A DNA stretch of 64,000 bases from Akkermansiaceae bacterium (GTDB lineage: Bacteria; Verrucomicrobiota; Verrucomicrobiia; Verrucomicrobiales; Akkermansiaceae), in NCBI GenBank assembly GCA_017798145.1, contig CP059069.1, positions 605,226-669,225 of the forward strand, read 5' to 3'. A model generated the notes under the pieces. The model was given only the letters and a program-made list of their open reading frames with translations, was not told the DNA's origin and did no database searches. Position numbers and translations under genes: made by a program. Below, in pieces: positions 42,403-54,450 of the stretch; position 1 is the first letter of the stretch; each line of letters opens with the position of its first letter.

Positions 42403-43764
42403 CTAATCCAGGGACTGGACCGGGAAGTCGGCGACCGGCTTGCGGGCGGTGGACATGAGTTTGAGCAACTCCGCGACCTTCTCCGGATTCCCATCGGAAA
42501 GGTCGTTGCCTTCGCCGATATCCTTGCCGAGGTCGTAGAGTTCCGTGGTCGTAGCCGCAGGCTTGGAAAGGTTGTATTGCACCAGCTTCCAATCGCCCGA
42601 CTGGATGGCACGGCGTATGCCTTGCTCATGGAATTCCCAATAGAGATGGGGGTGTTTCGCCTGCTCGCCCTTGCCGGTGAGCGTGGGCAGGAAGGAAATG
42701 CCCTGGATCCCTTCCGGCAGGGGCTGGCCTGTCAGATCGCAGACGGTGGGCAGGAAATCCCAGAACGCGGAGGGATGGGCCGTGGTGCCGCCCGCCTTGA
42801 TCGCGGCTGGCCATGACGCGATGAAAGGGACCCGGATGCCGCCCTCATAGAGATCTCGTTTCCCGCCCCGCAGCGGGCCGTTGGAATCGAGCAACTCCGG
42901 CCTGTAGCCACCCTCGAAGTGTGGGCCGTTGTCGCTGGTGAGCATGATCAGGGTATCATCTAGCAGACCCTGCTCATCCAGCCGGGCAACGAGGGAGCCG
43001 ACGGCATCGTCGAGGATTGTCATCATGCCGATGTAGTTCGCCTTCACCTCCGGGGTGGCGGTGTAGTGGCCGGATTTTTTCAGGCCGACCTCATCCGCCA
43101 CGAGCGGGCGGGCTTTTTGCAGTGCCTCATCCGTGGCGACCACCGAGGCATGGGGTATTGGGTAGGAAAGGATCATGAAAAAAGGCTTTTCCGCCTTCTG
43201 CTCCGCGATGTAGCCGAGCGCTTCCTTGGTGTAGAGATCCGCATCGTAGTCGGTGCCGGTGTGGAGCTTGTTGCCGGGGAACTCGATTTTCTCGGTATTT
43301 CGATAGATGAACTCCGGGTAGCGGAAATGCCCGTCCCTGTGGCTGGTGGTGCCGTAGAAAAAACCGAAGCCCCTGGCGAGCACGGTCTCCGGTGTCTGGG
43401 TGTCGCCGGTCACGCAGGACTTGCCTATCATCGCCATGTTATAGCCCGCCTTCTGCGCGATCGCCGCGACGTTCGTTTCCTCCGCCGGAAGCTCGAAGGG
43501 GCCGTTTCCGCGGATGGCCGCGTGGCCACCATCCTTTCCTGTCATCAGCGAGCAACGGGATGGTGCGCAGACCGTCGCGCCGGAGTAGTGGCGGGTGAAA
43601 CGGATGCCGCTTGCCGCGAGCTTGTCGATGTGCGGTGTCTTGAAATTTTTCTGACCGTAACAGGAGAGATCCCCGTAGCCCATGTCATCTGTGATGATGT
43701 AGATGATGTTAGGTTTTGCGGAAAGCGGGGTGAGGAGCAGGATGCCTAGGAATATGGATTTCAT
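42403..43764 (-). CDS. Sulfatase (type I, formylglycine), exported
   Basis: A 453-aa protein with a short signal peptide (MKSIFLGILLLTPLSAKP). The sulfatase start NIIYIITDDMGYGDLSCYG and the modification motif CAPSR (in VCAPSRCSLMTG) that becomes formylglycine are present, plus TSDNGPHFEGG with metal ligands. It hydrolyses sulphate esters, probably on polysaccharides; the exact substrate is unknown. It needs a sulfatase-maturing enzyme, which is not in the window. A small unknown gene (43769) precedes it on the same strand. Confidence 0.92.
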   Translation of the reverse strand: MKSIFLGILLLTPLSAKPNIIYIITDDMGYGDLSCYGQKNFKTPHIDKLAASGIRFTRHYSGATVCAPSRCSLMTGKDGGHAAIRGNGPFELPAEETNVAAIAQKAGYNMAMIGKSCVTGDTQTPETVLARGFGFFYGTTSHRDGHFRYPEFIYRNTEKIEFPGNKLHTGTDYDADLYTKEALGYIAEQKAEKPFFMILSYPIPHASVVATDEALQKARPLVADEVGLKKSGHYTATPEVKANYIGMMTILDDAVGSLVARLDEQGLLDDTLIMLTSDNGPHFEGGYRPELLDSNGPLRGGKRDLYEGGIRVPFIASWPAAIKAGGTTAHPSAFWDFLPTVCDLTGQPLPEGIQGISFLPTLTGKGEQAKHPHLYWEFHEQGIRRAIQSGDWKLVQYNLSKPAATTTELYDLGKDIGEGNDLSDGNPEKVAELLKLMSTARKPVADFPVQSLD

Positions 43765-43768
43765 GGGT

Positions 43769-43990
43769 TCAGTGCGTGAGGTGTTCGAGGGCTTTTTGGT
43801 AAGATGAGTTTGTGAGGTAGTGACGCAGCTTGGCATCGAACTCCCCGGCGTGCGTCTCTGTGTACGCGGTGATTTTCTCCGAAACATCCTTGAGGGCATC
43901 GAGGTGGCCTGCGGGGTCGCGTTCGCGGAAAGAATGATCCGCGATGACTTGGATGCGCTCGTTCAGGAGATCTCGGAGAATTACGTGCAT
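43769..43990 (-). CDS. Small unknown protein between esterase and sulfatase
   Basis: A 73-aa protein (MHVILRDLLNERIQVIADHS, then RERDPAGHLDALKDVSEKIT), soluble and helical, charged. It lies 4 nt before the sulfatase start and 8 nt after the GDSL gene stop, so it is likely translated with them. I recognise no domain. A role tied to the sulfatase (regulator or chaperone) would be guesswork. Confidence 0.5.
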   Translation of the reverse strand: MHVILRDLLNERIQVIADHSFRERDPAGHLDALKDVSEKITAYTETHAGEFDAKLRHYLTNSSYQKALEHLTH

Positions 43991-43998
43991 GGGAGGAT

Positions 43999-45300
43999 TC
44001 AGGGCTTCGGGACGGCCTCGAACTTGTAGAAGAGTTTTGCGGCGCTGGGAATGATTATCACGGAGCCGTCGGGGAGCTCCTGCTTGTTTTCATCCGGCAC
44101 CCGCACCCAGTCGTTGCCAAGTGTCTCCGACTGGAGAACACCCAGATCCGCAAAGCGGAGGGCATCCGGCGAGGGATGGAAGCTTGCGGAGCCGTCCGGG
44201 GAAAACATGAGGGGCGAATCCGCAGCCAAAGGGTTTTTCCCCAGCAGAAACTCAAGCAGGGCGGGCAAGCCGTCGCCATCATCAGGAGCGCCGGCCATAT
44301 AGTCGATCAGGGGCTGGTCCGCGTTCTGGCCAAGGATGTCCGTAAGGATCTCGCGGTTCGTGAAGGGCGGGATAGGTGCCGGGGCGAAGCGATTGACGGC
44401 TGCCAGGATCTCGTTGGCAATGAGCGCTTGGCTGACCGTGGAAGGATGGAACCCGTCCTTGCAAAAAGTGTGCAGCGGCGGGTTCTCGGAATCGGGCGCG
44501 TAGGTGAATTCCGTGCCATTCACATGCAGCGGCACCTGATCGGCGATCCTGTCAGTCACACGGTCGATGCGGGCCATGTGGGTATTCGCCCTTGCTCCAA
44601 GATCCGCGATGATATTCGCGTTCAGCGTCGCAACCCTCTGCCTCGCCAGCGCGGCGGCTTGCGCATCGGCGAGTTTCTCCGCCGGGGTGGAGCCGATGTC
44701 AGGAACGGTGCCCACAATGATGGGCAGGTCGGCCGTGGCGTTGGCGCGGACGAAATCGTGGATCCGGCCTATGAAAACGCGGATCGCATCATTTTGAGCG
44801 TCGTTGCTGGCCAGGCTCAGGTCGTTCCCACCGACAAAAATCAGGACTGCATCGACGCTTGGGAGATCGCCGCGCAGCTCGAACCTTGTCGATGCAGCGA
44901 GTGCGTTCTCCGGATCCAACAGGTCCGCGAAGGAGTAAGAACGGTAGAGCAGCTCCACCCATCGCTCAGCCTTGAATCCCGGCACCCCGTAGTTGTATTC
45001 GTAGCCGGCGTTTCGGAAATCCGCATAATTCCCCAAGGACGGCTGGTAGCCACCCATGCTAAACGCCGCAGGGCGGTGCGAGTGGAGAAGCTCCACCCAG
45101 TTTTTCGTATTCGCGTCCAATGGCTTGGAATCCGGTGCCGAGAAAGGCGTTTCGAAGCGATACTCCTCTGTCAGCGAATCCCCGATCGCCAGCAGGCGAA
45201 AGGGGGCTGCCTCAACGTGCGCATAGGAAAGCAGCACCGCCACTGCCACCCGCATCACCTGGTGAAGCTGGCTGTTGTTTCCTCTCGCTGGTCGGTTCAC
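43999..45300 (-). CDS. Exported GDSL/SGNH esterase
   Basis: A 433-aa protein with a signal peptide (residues 1-30, VAVAVLLSYAHVEA). SGNH motifs: GDSLTEE (nucleophile Ser; block I), FVGGNDLS (block III Asn), and DGFHPS (block V Asp/His). The C-terminal 130 residues (LIDYMAGAPDDGDGLPALLE, LLGKNPLA) form a TSP3-like add-on like those in the secreted operon. It probably removes acyl or acetyl groups from polysaccharides alongside the sulfatase. Confidence 0.85.
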   Translation of the reverse strand: MNRPARGNNSQLHQVMRVAVAVLLSYAHVEAAPFRLLAIGDSLTEEYRFETPFSAPDSKPLDANTKNWVELLHSHRPAAFSMGGYQPSLGNYADFRNAGYEYNYGVPGFKAERWVELLYRSYSFADLLDPENALAASTRFELRGDLPSVDAVLIFVGGNDLSLASNDAQNDAIRVFIGRIHDFVRANATADLPIIVGTVPDIGSTPAEKLADAQAAALARQRVATLNANIIADLGARANTHMARIDRVTDRIADQVPLHVNGTEFTYAPDSENPPLHTFCKDGFHPSTVSQALIANEILAAVNRFAPAPIPPFTNREILTDILGQNADQPLIDYMAGAPDDGDGLPALLEFLLGKNPLAADSPLMFSPDGSASFHPSPDALRFADLGVLQSETLGNDWVRVPDENKQELPDGSVIIIPSAAKLFYKFEAVPKP

Positions 45301-45427
45301 TTGGGTATGGGTAGCGCAGGAAGGACGGATTGCAAAGGGGCGGCAAGGATCAAAGGATCATTTTATATGGCTGCAAATCTTCACTTCCTGATAGTTTTCA
45401 AGGGATATCGGGTATGAGAATGAAGGC

Positions 45428-46078
45428 ATGCAAGGCGGGACAACCAAGGCGAAGCAGGATGCCGATCGGCTTTCCGGGATCATTGCGGAGTGGGTGGAGG
45501 AACGGGGTTTCGGATGGGTGCAACATGGGGATGTTCGGATTTTCGCGCACATCCGCGAGTTCAAGAAAGGGCGTGTGCCAGTGCCCGGTGACGGCGTGAG
45601 CTTCGTCCCTGGGCAGGATCCCCTCGGCAGACCCTGCGCTCGCTGCCTGCTCCTCGACAAAGAGCACGATGGCCCCGGGCTGTGGGCCTGCGCGCAGCTT
45701 GCCGTGCTGGTTTCGCTGCCCTTGCTGGCCGGACTTAAGCTTCCGGTGGCGGCATGGGCGGTGCCCCTTGCCATGCTCGTCGCATCGGTGGCGGCTTGGC
45801 GGACTTACCGCAGCGACAAGAAAGCTGCGGAGGCCGGAGGGTGGCGCTTCTCGGAAACGATGCTGCATACCCTGGAACTCCTCGGTGGATGGCCGGGCGC
45901 TTTTCTGGCGCAAAGGAGATATCGTCACAAGACCCGCAAGGCCAGCTACCAGGCGATCTTCCAATCCATCGTTTTCCTCTACCAACTCGCGGCGCTAGAC
46001 ATCGTGCTGAGCCATCGCCTCTGGGATCATCTCGTGCAAACCATCAATGAGAGCGGGATACTGGATATGGTTCCCTGA
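45428..46078 (+). CDS. Cold-shock-domain / DUF1294 membrane fusion
   Basis: A 216-aa protein. Residues 15-60 form an S1/cold-shock-like beta barrel (SGIIAEWVEERGFGWVQHGD, VRIFAHIREF). Two or three TM helices follow (ACAQLAVLVSLPLLAGL, AVPLAMLVASVAAW) and a C-terminal DUF1294 region (TLELLGGWPGAFLAQRRYRH). This fusion is well known in bacteria; the role is unclear. Start at ATG 45428. Confidence 0.85.
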   Translation: MQGGTTKAKQDADRLSGIIAEWVEERGFGWVQHGDVRIFAHIREFKKGRVPVPGDGVSFVPGQDPLGRPCARCLLLDKEHDGPGLWACAQLAVLVSLPLLAGLKLPVAAWAVPLAMLVASVAAWRTYRSDKKAAEAGGWRFSETMLHTLELLGGWPGAFLAQRRYRHKTRKASYQAIFQSIVFLYQLAALDIVLSHRLWDHLVQTINESGILDMVP

Positions 46079-46137
46079 ATCTCGCCTACCTCACCTTTCC
46101 TCTAGCCATTCAGTCCGCGACATCCCATCCTTCCCCC

Positions 46138-46290
46138 ATGAAATCATTCCTGCTCCTTCTCGTGACCCTTCTGATCCTCATCGCGGTCGTCGGCGGGGGC
46201 GGTGCGCTTTACTACCTCACAAAAACCTCCGAGATCACCCGCGCCTCAAAAACCCCTCCCGCATCCTCCCCCGCAACCCAAGGCCGTTAG
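46138..46290 (+). CDS. Small single-TM protein, 50 aa
   Basis: The ATG at 46138 opens MKSFLLLLVTLLILIAVVGG, a signal-anchor type helix, then YYLTKTSEITRASKTPPASS and a stop at 46288-46290. It lies 60 nt downstream of the DUF1294 gene on the same strand and converges with the HscB-like gene, whose stop (46292) is 2 nt away. Size and hydrophobicity suggest a small membrane protein. No family recognised. Confidence 0.4.
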   Translation: MKSFLLLLVTLLILIAVVGGGGALYYLTKTSEITRASKTPPASSPATQGR

Positions 46291-46291
46291 T

Positions 46292-46825
46292 TCACATCAG
46301 CCGCCCATATACGGACTTCAGCGAAGCCCGCCATTTCTCCAGGAAAACCAGATCCCGCATCACCTTGCCGGGATCCGCATCACCCGCCTCGATGGAGGGA
46401 AACTCCCCCACCATTTCCGAGATCCCCCCACCGATCTCTGCGAGCAGCGCCTTCACCCGTTCACGCTCCGCGATCAGCTTCACCTCCGCCATTGCCTTTG
46501 CCAGCGAAGATTGCGCTCCGGCGGCAGCCTTGATCGCAGCCTCCGCCTCATTGCCCACCTCGGCCACCTTCTGGAAAAGATTCATCAACCCGGCTCCGAT
46601 CCGCCCCCGCTCATCCGCGTCGATGCCCCTTGCCAAGATCCATTCCCTCAACCTACGTGCCGGGCTTAGCAAAACCTCCTGCGCCTCCTGGAGCCGCGCA
46701 AAGCCATCCTCATCCCCCCCGCTATCCGGATGCATATCCCCCGCCCGCTTCCGAAAGGCCTCCCTTATCCCTTGCTCGGAAATCACCAGAGCCACCGGCA
46801 ATCCCAGCCGCTCAAACGAATTCAT
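46292..46825 (-). CDS. J-domain cochaperone, HscB-like
   Basis: A 177-aa protein starting MNSFERLGLPVALVI (a second ATG 2 codons upstream is possible). The J-domain runs to residue 50 with HPD (DMHPDSGGDEDGFARLQEAQ). The C-terminal half is helical (LAKAMAEVKLIAERERVKAL), as in HscB. It would hand iron-sulphur scaffolds to a Hsp70. It sits 34 nt from the A-type carrier gene on the same strand, which supports an Fe-S role. The family link is by layout; it is a short, divergent member. Confidence 0.7.
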   Translation of the reverse strand: MNSFERLGLPVALVISEQGIREAFRKRAGDMHPDSGGDEDGFARLQEAQEVLLSPARRLREWILARGIDADERGRIGAGLMNLFQKVAEVGNEAEAAIKAAAGAQSSLAKAMAEVKLIAERERVKALLAEIGGGISEMVGEFPSIEAGDADPGKVMRDLVFLEKWRASLKSVYGRLM

Positions 46826-46858
46826 AAACAAAATAAGGATCCATTGGCGGCAACGAAT

Positions 46859-47218
46859 TCAGGCCGCGAAACTCTCCCCGCACGAACAAGTCACCACCGC
46901 ATTCGGATTGCTCACCTTGAAGCCCCCCTGCTGCAGGTCGTCGGAAAAATCCAACTCGCTGCCACTGACAAAAAGGGCGCTCTTGGGATCGATCACCACG
47001 TTCACCCCGTTGCTCGGCACCAGGATATCCCTGTCCCGGGGCCCGTCCACGAGATCCATCTTGTATTGCAATCCGGAGCAACCGCCTCCGATCACCGCAA
47101 TCCTCAAAGCTCCGTCCGCCCTCCCTTGCTTTTCCAGAAGCCCGCGCAAGTGGGAGGAAGCGCTATCCAGCACCTTCACCAGCTTCTCGTTCCCGACCTT
47201 GTAATTCACCGTTTCCAA
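46859..47218 (-). CDS. A-type iron-sulphur carrier (IscA/SufA/ErpA family)
   Basis: A 119-aa protein. The three cluster cysteines are present: GGGCSGLQY and the terminal TCSCGESF. The core LRIAVIGGGCSGLQYKMDL is typical. It transfers Fe-S clusters to apo-proteins. With the HscB-like gene downstream it forms a small Fe-S assembly pair. Which A-type subgroup cannot be told by eye. Confidence 0.92.
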   Translation of the reverse strand: METVNYKVGNEKLVKVLDSASSHLRGLLEKQGRADGALRIAVIGGGCSGLQYKMDLVDGPRDRDILVPSNGVNVVIDPKSALFVSGSELDFSDDLQQGGFKVSNPNAVVTCSCGESFAA

Positions 47219-47250
47219 CTGCCGGAAGCTGCTGCCTCACCCGACCATAG

Positions 47251-49494
<2,244 letters not shown>

Positions 49495-49654
49495 CTCCGT
49501 CGGCAAACCAACCCTGCAGGCAAGCACACCCCTTCCCTTTGCGGGTTGACTGCTAGCTGAAATTTCCCAAACAAATCCAAAATCCGGTGTCGCAAAAAAT
49601 ATGGCATCCGCTAAAACCCGCCCCCGCCCCTTTGGCAACCCAACATACCCTCCC

Positions 49655-50380
49655 ATGATCGAAGTCGCAAAACTCAGCAAACATTTCGGCAGCAAGCTCG
49701 CCGTGGACGAACTCTCATTCACGGTGGAAAAAGGCGAAGTCCTCGGCTTCCTCGGCCCCAACGGCGCAGGAAAATCAACCACCATGCGCATGGTCACCGG
49801 ATTCCTGCCCCCCTCCTCCGGAGATGCAAGGATCTGCGGGATCTCGATCACCGAAAACCCCTTCGCCGCCAAGTCCAAGATCGGCTATCTCCCGGAATCC
49901 GCACCGCTATACAACGACATGACCGTCATCGGCTTCCTCAAATTCTGCGCCTCCGTCCGCAAGCTCTCCGGCTCCGCGAAAAAGGCTGCCGTCGAGAAAG
50001 CCATCGAAACCTGCTTCCTCGAAAGCGTCGCCCACCAATCCATCGACACCCTCTCCAAAGGCTACCGCCACCGCACCTGCCTCGCCCAATCCCTCCTCCA
50101 CGATCCCGAAGTCCTCATCCTCGACGAGCCCACCGACGGCCTCGACCCCAACCAGAAATACGAAGTCCGCCAACTCATCAAGCGCCTCGGCGCGGACAAG
50201 GCCATCCTGTTCTCCACCCATATCCTTGAGGAAGTGGAGGCCGCCTGCACCCGCGCCGTCATCGTTGACCGTGGCAGGATCGTCGCTGACGGCACCCCCG
50301 CCGAGCTCATCGCCCGAGCCCCCAACGGCTCCCTCACCGATCTCTTCCGCAAGGTCACCACCACCGACACCGCAGCGTAA
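49655..50380 (+). CDS. ABC transporter ATP-binding protein, GldA-like
   Basis: A 241-aa ATPase: Walker A GPNGAGKST (residues about 36-44), signature LSKGYRHRTCLAQSL, Walker B VLILDEPTDGLD, and the H-loop near the end. The order of the four genes (ATPase, permease, DUF with vWF-like/DUF4350, DUF4340) matches the gliding-type ABC systems found in Bacteroidetes and Verrucomicrobia (GldA, GldF, GldG). It powers the export of an unknown substrate or membrane remodelling. The permease start is 38 nt downstream. Confidence 0.9.
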   Translation: MIEVAKLSKHFGSKLAVDELSFTVEKGEVLGFLGPNGAGKSTTMRMVTGFLPPSSGDARICGISITENPFAAKSKIGYLPESAPLYNDMTVIGFLKFCASVRKLSGSAKKAAVEKAIETCFLESVAHQSIDTLSKGYRHRTCLAQSLLHDPEVLILDEPTDGLDPNQKYEVRQLIKRLGADKAILFSTHILEEVEAACTRAVIVDRGRIVADGTPAELIARAPNGSLTDLFRKVTTTDTAA

Positions 50381-50418
50381 GCAAAAGTCTTCCCTGAAAA
50401 CTGAACACTAGCAAACTG

Positions 50419-51150
50419 ATGTCTTCCCTAACGATCTACAAACGCGAGCTCAAATCCTATTTCGCACAGCCCACCGCCTACGCGATCATCGTCATCTTCG
50501 TATTCCTCTCGATGGGCCTGACGTTCACCTTCGGCGAGTTCATGCGGGTAGGCGATGCATCCCTCCAATACTCGTTCTTCTTCTGGCACCCATGGCTCTA
50601 CATGCTCCTCGCCCCCGCCATCGCGATGAAACTCTGGGCCGATGAGCAGCGCAACGGCACCATCGAGCTGCTCGGCACCTTCCCCGTCTCCACGTGGTCC
50701 GCCATCGCCGGGAAATTCCTCGCCGCCGCCACCGTCTCCCTGGTCGCCCTAGCCCTCACTTTCCCCATCGTCATCACCGTCAACTACCTCGGCAGCCCCG
50801 ACAACGACGCGATCCTCTCCGGCTACATAGGCTCCTTCCTCGTCTGCTGCACCTTCATCGCCATCACCATGCTGGTTTCCGCATTCACGCGGGATCAGGT
50901 CATATGCCTCATCGTCGCGGTCACCATCTGCACCCTGATGGTTCTCTGCGGATACGATCCCGTCGCCCGCGAACTTGGCAAGGCAACCTCCCCCGCTGCC
51001 GTCGAGGCCGTCGTCGCCTTCGGGGTCTGGGACCATTTCTCATCCCTCAACCGCGGCCTGTTCCGCTTCCAGGACATGGTCTGGTTCGCATCCTTCATCG
51101 GACTCTGCCTCATCGGCACCTCCACCATCCTCGGCGCAAAACGCGCCTGA
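50419..51150 (+). CDS. ABC-2-type permease, GldF-like
   Basis: A 243-aa protein with six TM segments by eye (AYAIIVIFVFLSMGLTFTFG, WLYMLLAPAIAMKLWA, ATVSLVALALTFPIVITV and others). ABC-2 family, with the ADEQRNGTIELL cytosolic loop that is conserved in this family. It pairs with the upstream ATPase and the downstream GldG-like protein. A leader sharing CACTAGCAAACT with the DUF4340 gene lies before it. Confidence 0.88.
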   Translation: MSSLTIYKRELKSYFAQPTAYAIIVIFVFLSMGLTFTFGEFMRVGDASLQYSFFFWHPWLYMLLAPAIAMKLWADEQRNGTIELLGTFPVSTWSAIAGKFLAAATVSLVALALTFPIVITVNYLGSPDNDAILSGYIGSFLVCCTFIAITMLVSAFTRDQVICLIVAVTICTLMVLCGYDPVARELGKATSPAAVEAVVAFGVWDHFSSLNRGLFRFQDMVWFASFIGLCLIGTSTILGAKRA

Positions 51151-51191
51151 TCCTTCTCCTTAGGGTTTGAAAAATTAAAATTCAGAGTTTC

Positions 51192-53096
51192 ATGAAATCC
51201 CCAATCGCACGCGCCGCCCTCGGAATCGCCGCCCTCGTCACCATCGCCATCCTCGCCAACTGGCTGATATCCCTCACGCCTGCCGGCAACCGTGGGGCGG
51301 ATCTCACCGAGAACAAGATCCACTCACTGACGGACGGAACGAAAGCCATACTCGGCGAACTCGACACCCCCGTTGTCATCCGCTACTACGCCACCCGTGG
51401 CAGCGACTACATGCCGGAGCAACTCAAGGTCCACCTCCGGCGCGTCGATGATGTCCTCAAGGAATACACAGCCCTTTCCAACGGCAAGCTCCGCATCGAG
51501 AACCTCGATCCCCAGCCGGACACCGACGCCGAGGATTCCGCCAACCTCGATGGCATCTCCGGCCAGCAGATCAACGACGAAAACCTCTACCTCGGCATCG
51601 CCGTCTCCGCCCTCGACAAGAAAGTCGTCCTCCCTTTCCTCGATCCCTCCGAGGAAACCATGCTGGAATACCAGATCTCCAAGGCGATCGCCGAGGTCAG
51701 CACCCCGGTGAAACCCGTCATCGGCATCATGTCCGCACTCGATCTCGCAGGCACCCCTCCTATGATGCCCGGCCAACAGCCCCAGCAGCCGTGGGTCATC
51801 TACCAACAGCTCCGGCAGTCCTTCGAACTCAAGGATCTCGGAATGAACCCCGAAAAAATCGACCCGGCCGACATCAAGGTTCTCTTCCTTTTCCACCCGG
51901 CGGAAATCTCCCCCAATGCCGAATTTCTAATCGACCAATATCTCCTGAATGGCGGCACCGTCGTCGCCTGCCTTGATGCGCACTCCGTCGCCGCGCAGAT
52001 GCTCGGCGGCCAGCCGAACCCGATGACTGGCCAACCCGGCGGTGCACCCACCACCTCCACCCTCCCCACCCTGCTCCCCGCATGGGGCGTGGAGTTCATC
52101 TCCAACCAGGTTCTCGCAGACCCCGTCCACGCCACCCTGCTCGGCGGAAACCGCAAGGGCATCGCCGTCCTCAGCCTCCCGCAGAGCGCCATGCCGCAAA
52201 AGGACAATATCATCACCAAGGGTGTCGAATCCATCACCCTCTACCTCCCCGGCGCCTTCAAGCGCACCACCGGTGGCGGCGTTGCCTCGAACTCCCTCGT
52301 CCGCTCCTCCACAGGCGCCGGCTTCGTCGATTCCATGCGCGCCTCACAACTCGATCCCACCCTCGACACCAGCGTCAAACCCGATGGCATCGCCTACGAC
52401 CTCGTCACCCACCTTTCCGGAAATTTCAAGACCGCCTTCCCCGATGGCAAGCCCAAGGAGGAAACGCCAGCTGAATCCCCTCCGGAAGCTGCGGACAAAA
52501 AGGACGACGCCCCGAAAGACGAATCCCTCAAGGAAGCCACCAAGCCCGGCAACGTCTTCCTCATCGCTGACATCGACGCCTTCTACGACCGCTTCGCCTA
52601 CAACATACAGAACTTCGGCGGTATGCAGATGGCCGGCCCCGCAAACGGCAACCCCGCCCTTCTTTTCAACCTCCTCGACCAGGCCACCGGCTCGAAATAC
52701 CTGATCGGCTCACGCTCGCGCGCCGCAACCCGCCGCCCCTTCACCGTTGTCCAGGAAATGGAGGCGGAATTCGACAGGAAGGTTGGCAGCAAGCTCAAGG
52801 AATTCGAGGCCAAGCTCGAGGAAACCCAAACCAAGCTCCAGGAACTCCAGGCCCAGAAAGCGCAAGGCACGGAACTCTACCTCTCCCCAGAGCAGGAGGC
52901 GGAGATCCAGAAGCTCCGCGAGCAGCAGGTCGAATACGCCCGCCTCACCCGCGAACAGCAAAAGGACCTGCGCCGCCAAAAGGACAAGCTCGCAGGCAAA
53001 ATCACCCTCCTCAACGTCGCCGCCATGCCCGCCTTCGTAATCCTCTTCGGCCTCGCCCTCTTCCTCAAGCGCCGCTCCTCCACCCGCGCCCGTTAG
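51192..53096 (+). CDS. GldG-like periplasmic ABC auxiliary protein
   Basis: A 634-aa protein. N-terminal TM anchor (residues 5-30), then a GldG-type domain (NKIHSLTDGTKAILGELDTP, VVIRYYATR), a long periplasmic body, and a C-terminal coiled coil (KLKEFEAKLEETQTKLQELQ) followed by a TM helix (NVAAMPAFVILFGLALFL). It matches the ABC_transp_aux protein of gliding/Gld-like systems. The start at 51192 gives MKSPIARAALG. Confidence 0.85.
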   Translation: MKSPIARAALGIAALVTIAILANWLISLTPAGNRGADLTENKIHSLTDGTKAILGELDTPVVIRYYATRGSDYMPEQLKVHLRRVDDVLKEYTALSNGKLRIENLDPQPDTDAEDSANLDGISGQQINDENLYLGIAVSALDKKVVLPFLDPSEETMLEYQISKAIAEVSTPVKPVIGIMSALDLAGTPPMMPGQQPQQPWVIYQQLRQSFELKDLGMNPEKIDPADIKVLFLFHPAEISPNAEFLIDQYLLNGGTVVACLDAHSVAAQMLGGQPNPMTGQPGGAPTTSTLPTLLPAWGVEFISNQVLADPVHATLLGGNRKGIAVLSLPQSAMPQKDNIITKGVESITLYLPGAFKRTTGGGVASNSLVRSSTGAGFVDSMRASQLDPTLDTSVKPDGIAYDLVTHLSGNFKTAFPDGKPKEETPAESPPEAADKKDDAPKDESLKEATKPGNVFLIADIDAFYDRFAYNIQNFGGMQMAGPANGNPALLFNLLDQATGSKYLIGSRSRAATRRPFTVVQEMEAEFDRKVGSKLKEFEAKLEETQTKLQELQAQKAQGTELYLSPEQEAEIQKLREQQVEYARLTREQQKDLRRQKDKLAGKITLLNVAAMPAFVILFGLALFLKRRSSTRAR

Positions 53097-53142
53097 GCCC
53101 ATCTTGCTGAAAGCTGAAACCTTCACACTAGCAAACTTCATC

Positions 53143-54450
53143 ATGAAACCCCGCACAGTCACCATCCTCTGGATCATCGCCCTCCTCCTCGGCGCAGCCG
53201 TTTTCCTAATCAAGAAATCCGATGGCGGAGCCACCCAAAACAAGACAGCCCGCTCCGCAGGCCAGAAGCTCATCGCGGATTTCCCTGCCGCCGAGACCTC
53301 ATCCATCGTCATTTCCGGCGCGGACGAATCCGTAACCCTGCAGCAGAAGGACGGCAAATGGACCGTCGCCGAACGCGACGCATTCCCCGCCAACTCACGC
53401 AACATCAACGATTTCCTCCGCACCCTCGCAGAACTGAAGGTCACCCAAGGCATCGAGGCCGGCCCCTCCTTCGCGCCCCGCTTCGGCATGGATGAAAACT
53501 CCTCAGACCCCGCCAACCATGGGATCACCGCCACATTCACCGACGCATCCGGCAAGGAACTCGCCAAGCTTTCCTTCGGCAAAAACCTCGATGCCGCATC
53601 CGCATCGCCCTTCGGCGGAGGCTCCACCGGCCGTTACGTCCGAAACCACGCCGATGAATCCGGTTTCTACGCAGTCTCCGAGCTTTTCGGCACCCTTTTC
53701 ACCGATCCCAAATCATGGCTCGCCGACGATTTCATCAAGGTCGAGAAAATCAAATCCATCTCCCTCACCAAGCCCGGCGAGGACACCGAGGAATACGCCC
53801 TTGTCCGCGACGACGAAAACGCCGATTTCAAATTCACCGATGCCTTCCCCGGCGTCAACATCGACCCCGCCGCCGTCAGCCCCCTCAAATCCCTCTTCTC
53901 CTACGCCCGCTTCGACGACGTCGTCCCCGCCGCCAAGGTCACGGAAAAGGCCACCCCGGAAAAACTCCAGAAAGCCGTTATCACCACCTTCGAGGGCTTT
54001 AGCTACGAAATCTCCCTCCAGCCTGTGAAAGCCGCCCCCGCGAAGGAAGGCGAGGCACCACCTGCGGATAACGACTATCTCATGCAGATCGGGGTCAGCG
54101 CCGAGCTTCCCAAGGAACGCAAGAAACCCGAAGGTGAGAAACCCGAGGAAGCCGAAACCGCCGACAAGGCCTTCTCCGGGCGACTGGAAACACTCACCGA
54201 AATCCTCGCCAAAACCAAAGCCCTCGAAGGCCGCACCTTCCTCGTCAGCAAGTTCACCGTCGACGCCCTACTCAAAGGCCGCGCCGAACTCATGGCCAAG
54301 GGGCCAGGTGCCGATGCCCCACCCATGCCCCCGGGCACAGCCGCATTCACACCACCCGTCGAGATCCCACTGCGACCTGAGCCTGAGGCGCCTGCTCCCA
54401 GGGAAACAGCCCCTGAGGAAGCGCCAGACGCTCCGGAATCATCCGAATGA
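53143..54450 (+). CDS. DUF4340-domain membrane protein of the Gld-like system
   Basis: A 435-aa protein with one N-terminal TM helix (TVTILWIIALLLGAAVFLI) and DUF4340 repeats (VTLQQKDGKWTVAERDAFPA; RYVRNHADESGFYAVSEL; WLADDFIKVEKIKSISL). The C-terminal tail is Pro/Glu-rich. It is the fourth gene of the ABC system, 46 nt after the GldG-like stop. I chose ATG 53143 because the TM helix starts there. Confidence 0.85.
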   Translation: MKPRTVTILWIIALLLGAAVFLIKKSDGGATQNKTARSAGQKLIADFPAAETSSIVISGADESVTLQQKDGKWTVAERDAFPANSRNINDFLRTLAELKVTQGIEAGPSFAPRFGMDENSSDPANHGITATFTDASGKELAKLSFGKNLDAASASPFGGGSTGRYVRNHADESGFYAVSELFGTLFTDPKSWLADDFIKVEKIKSISLTKPGEDTEEYALVRDDENADFKFTDAFPGVNIDPAAVSPLKSLFSYARFDDVVPAAKVTEKATPEKLQKAVITTFEGFSYEISLQPVKAAPAKEGEAPPADNDYLMQIGVSAELPKERKKPEGEKPEEAETADKAFSGRLETLTEILAKTKALEGRTFLVSKFTVDALLKGRAELMAKGPGADAPPMPPGTAAFTPPVEIPLRPEPEAPAPRETAPEEAPDAPESSE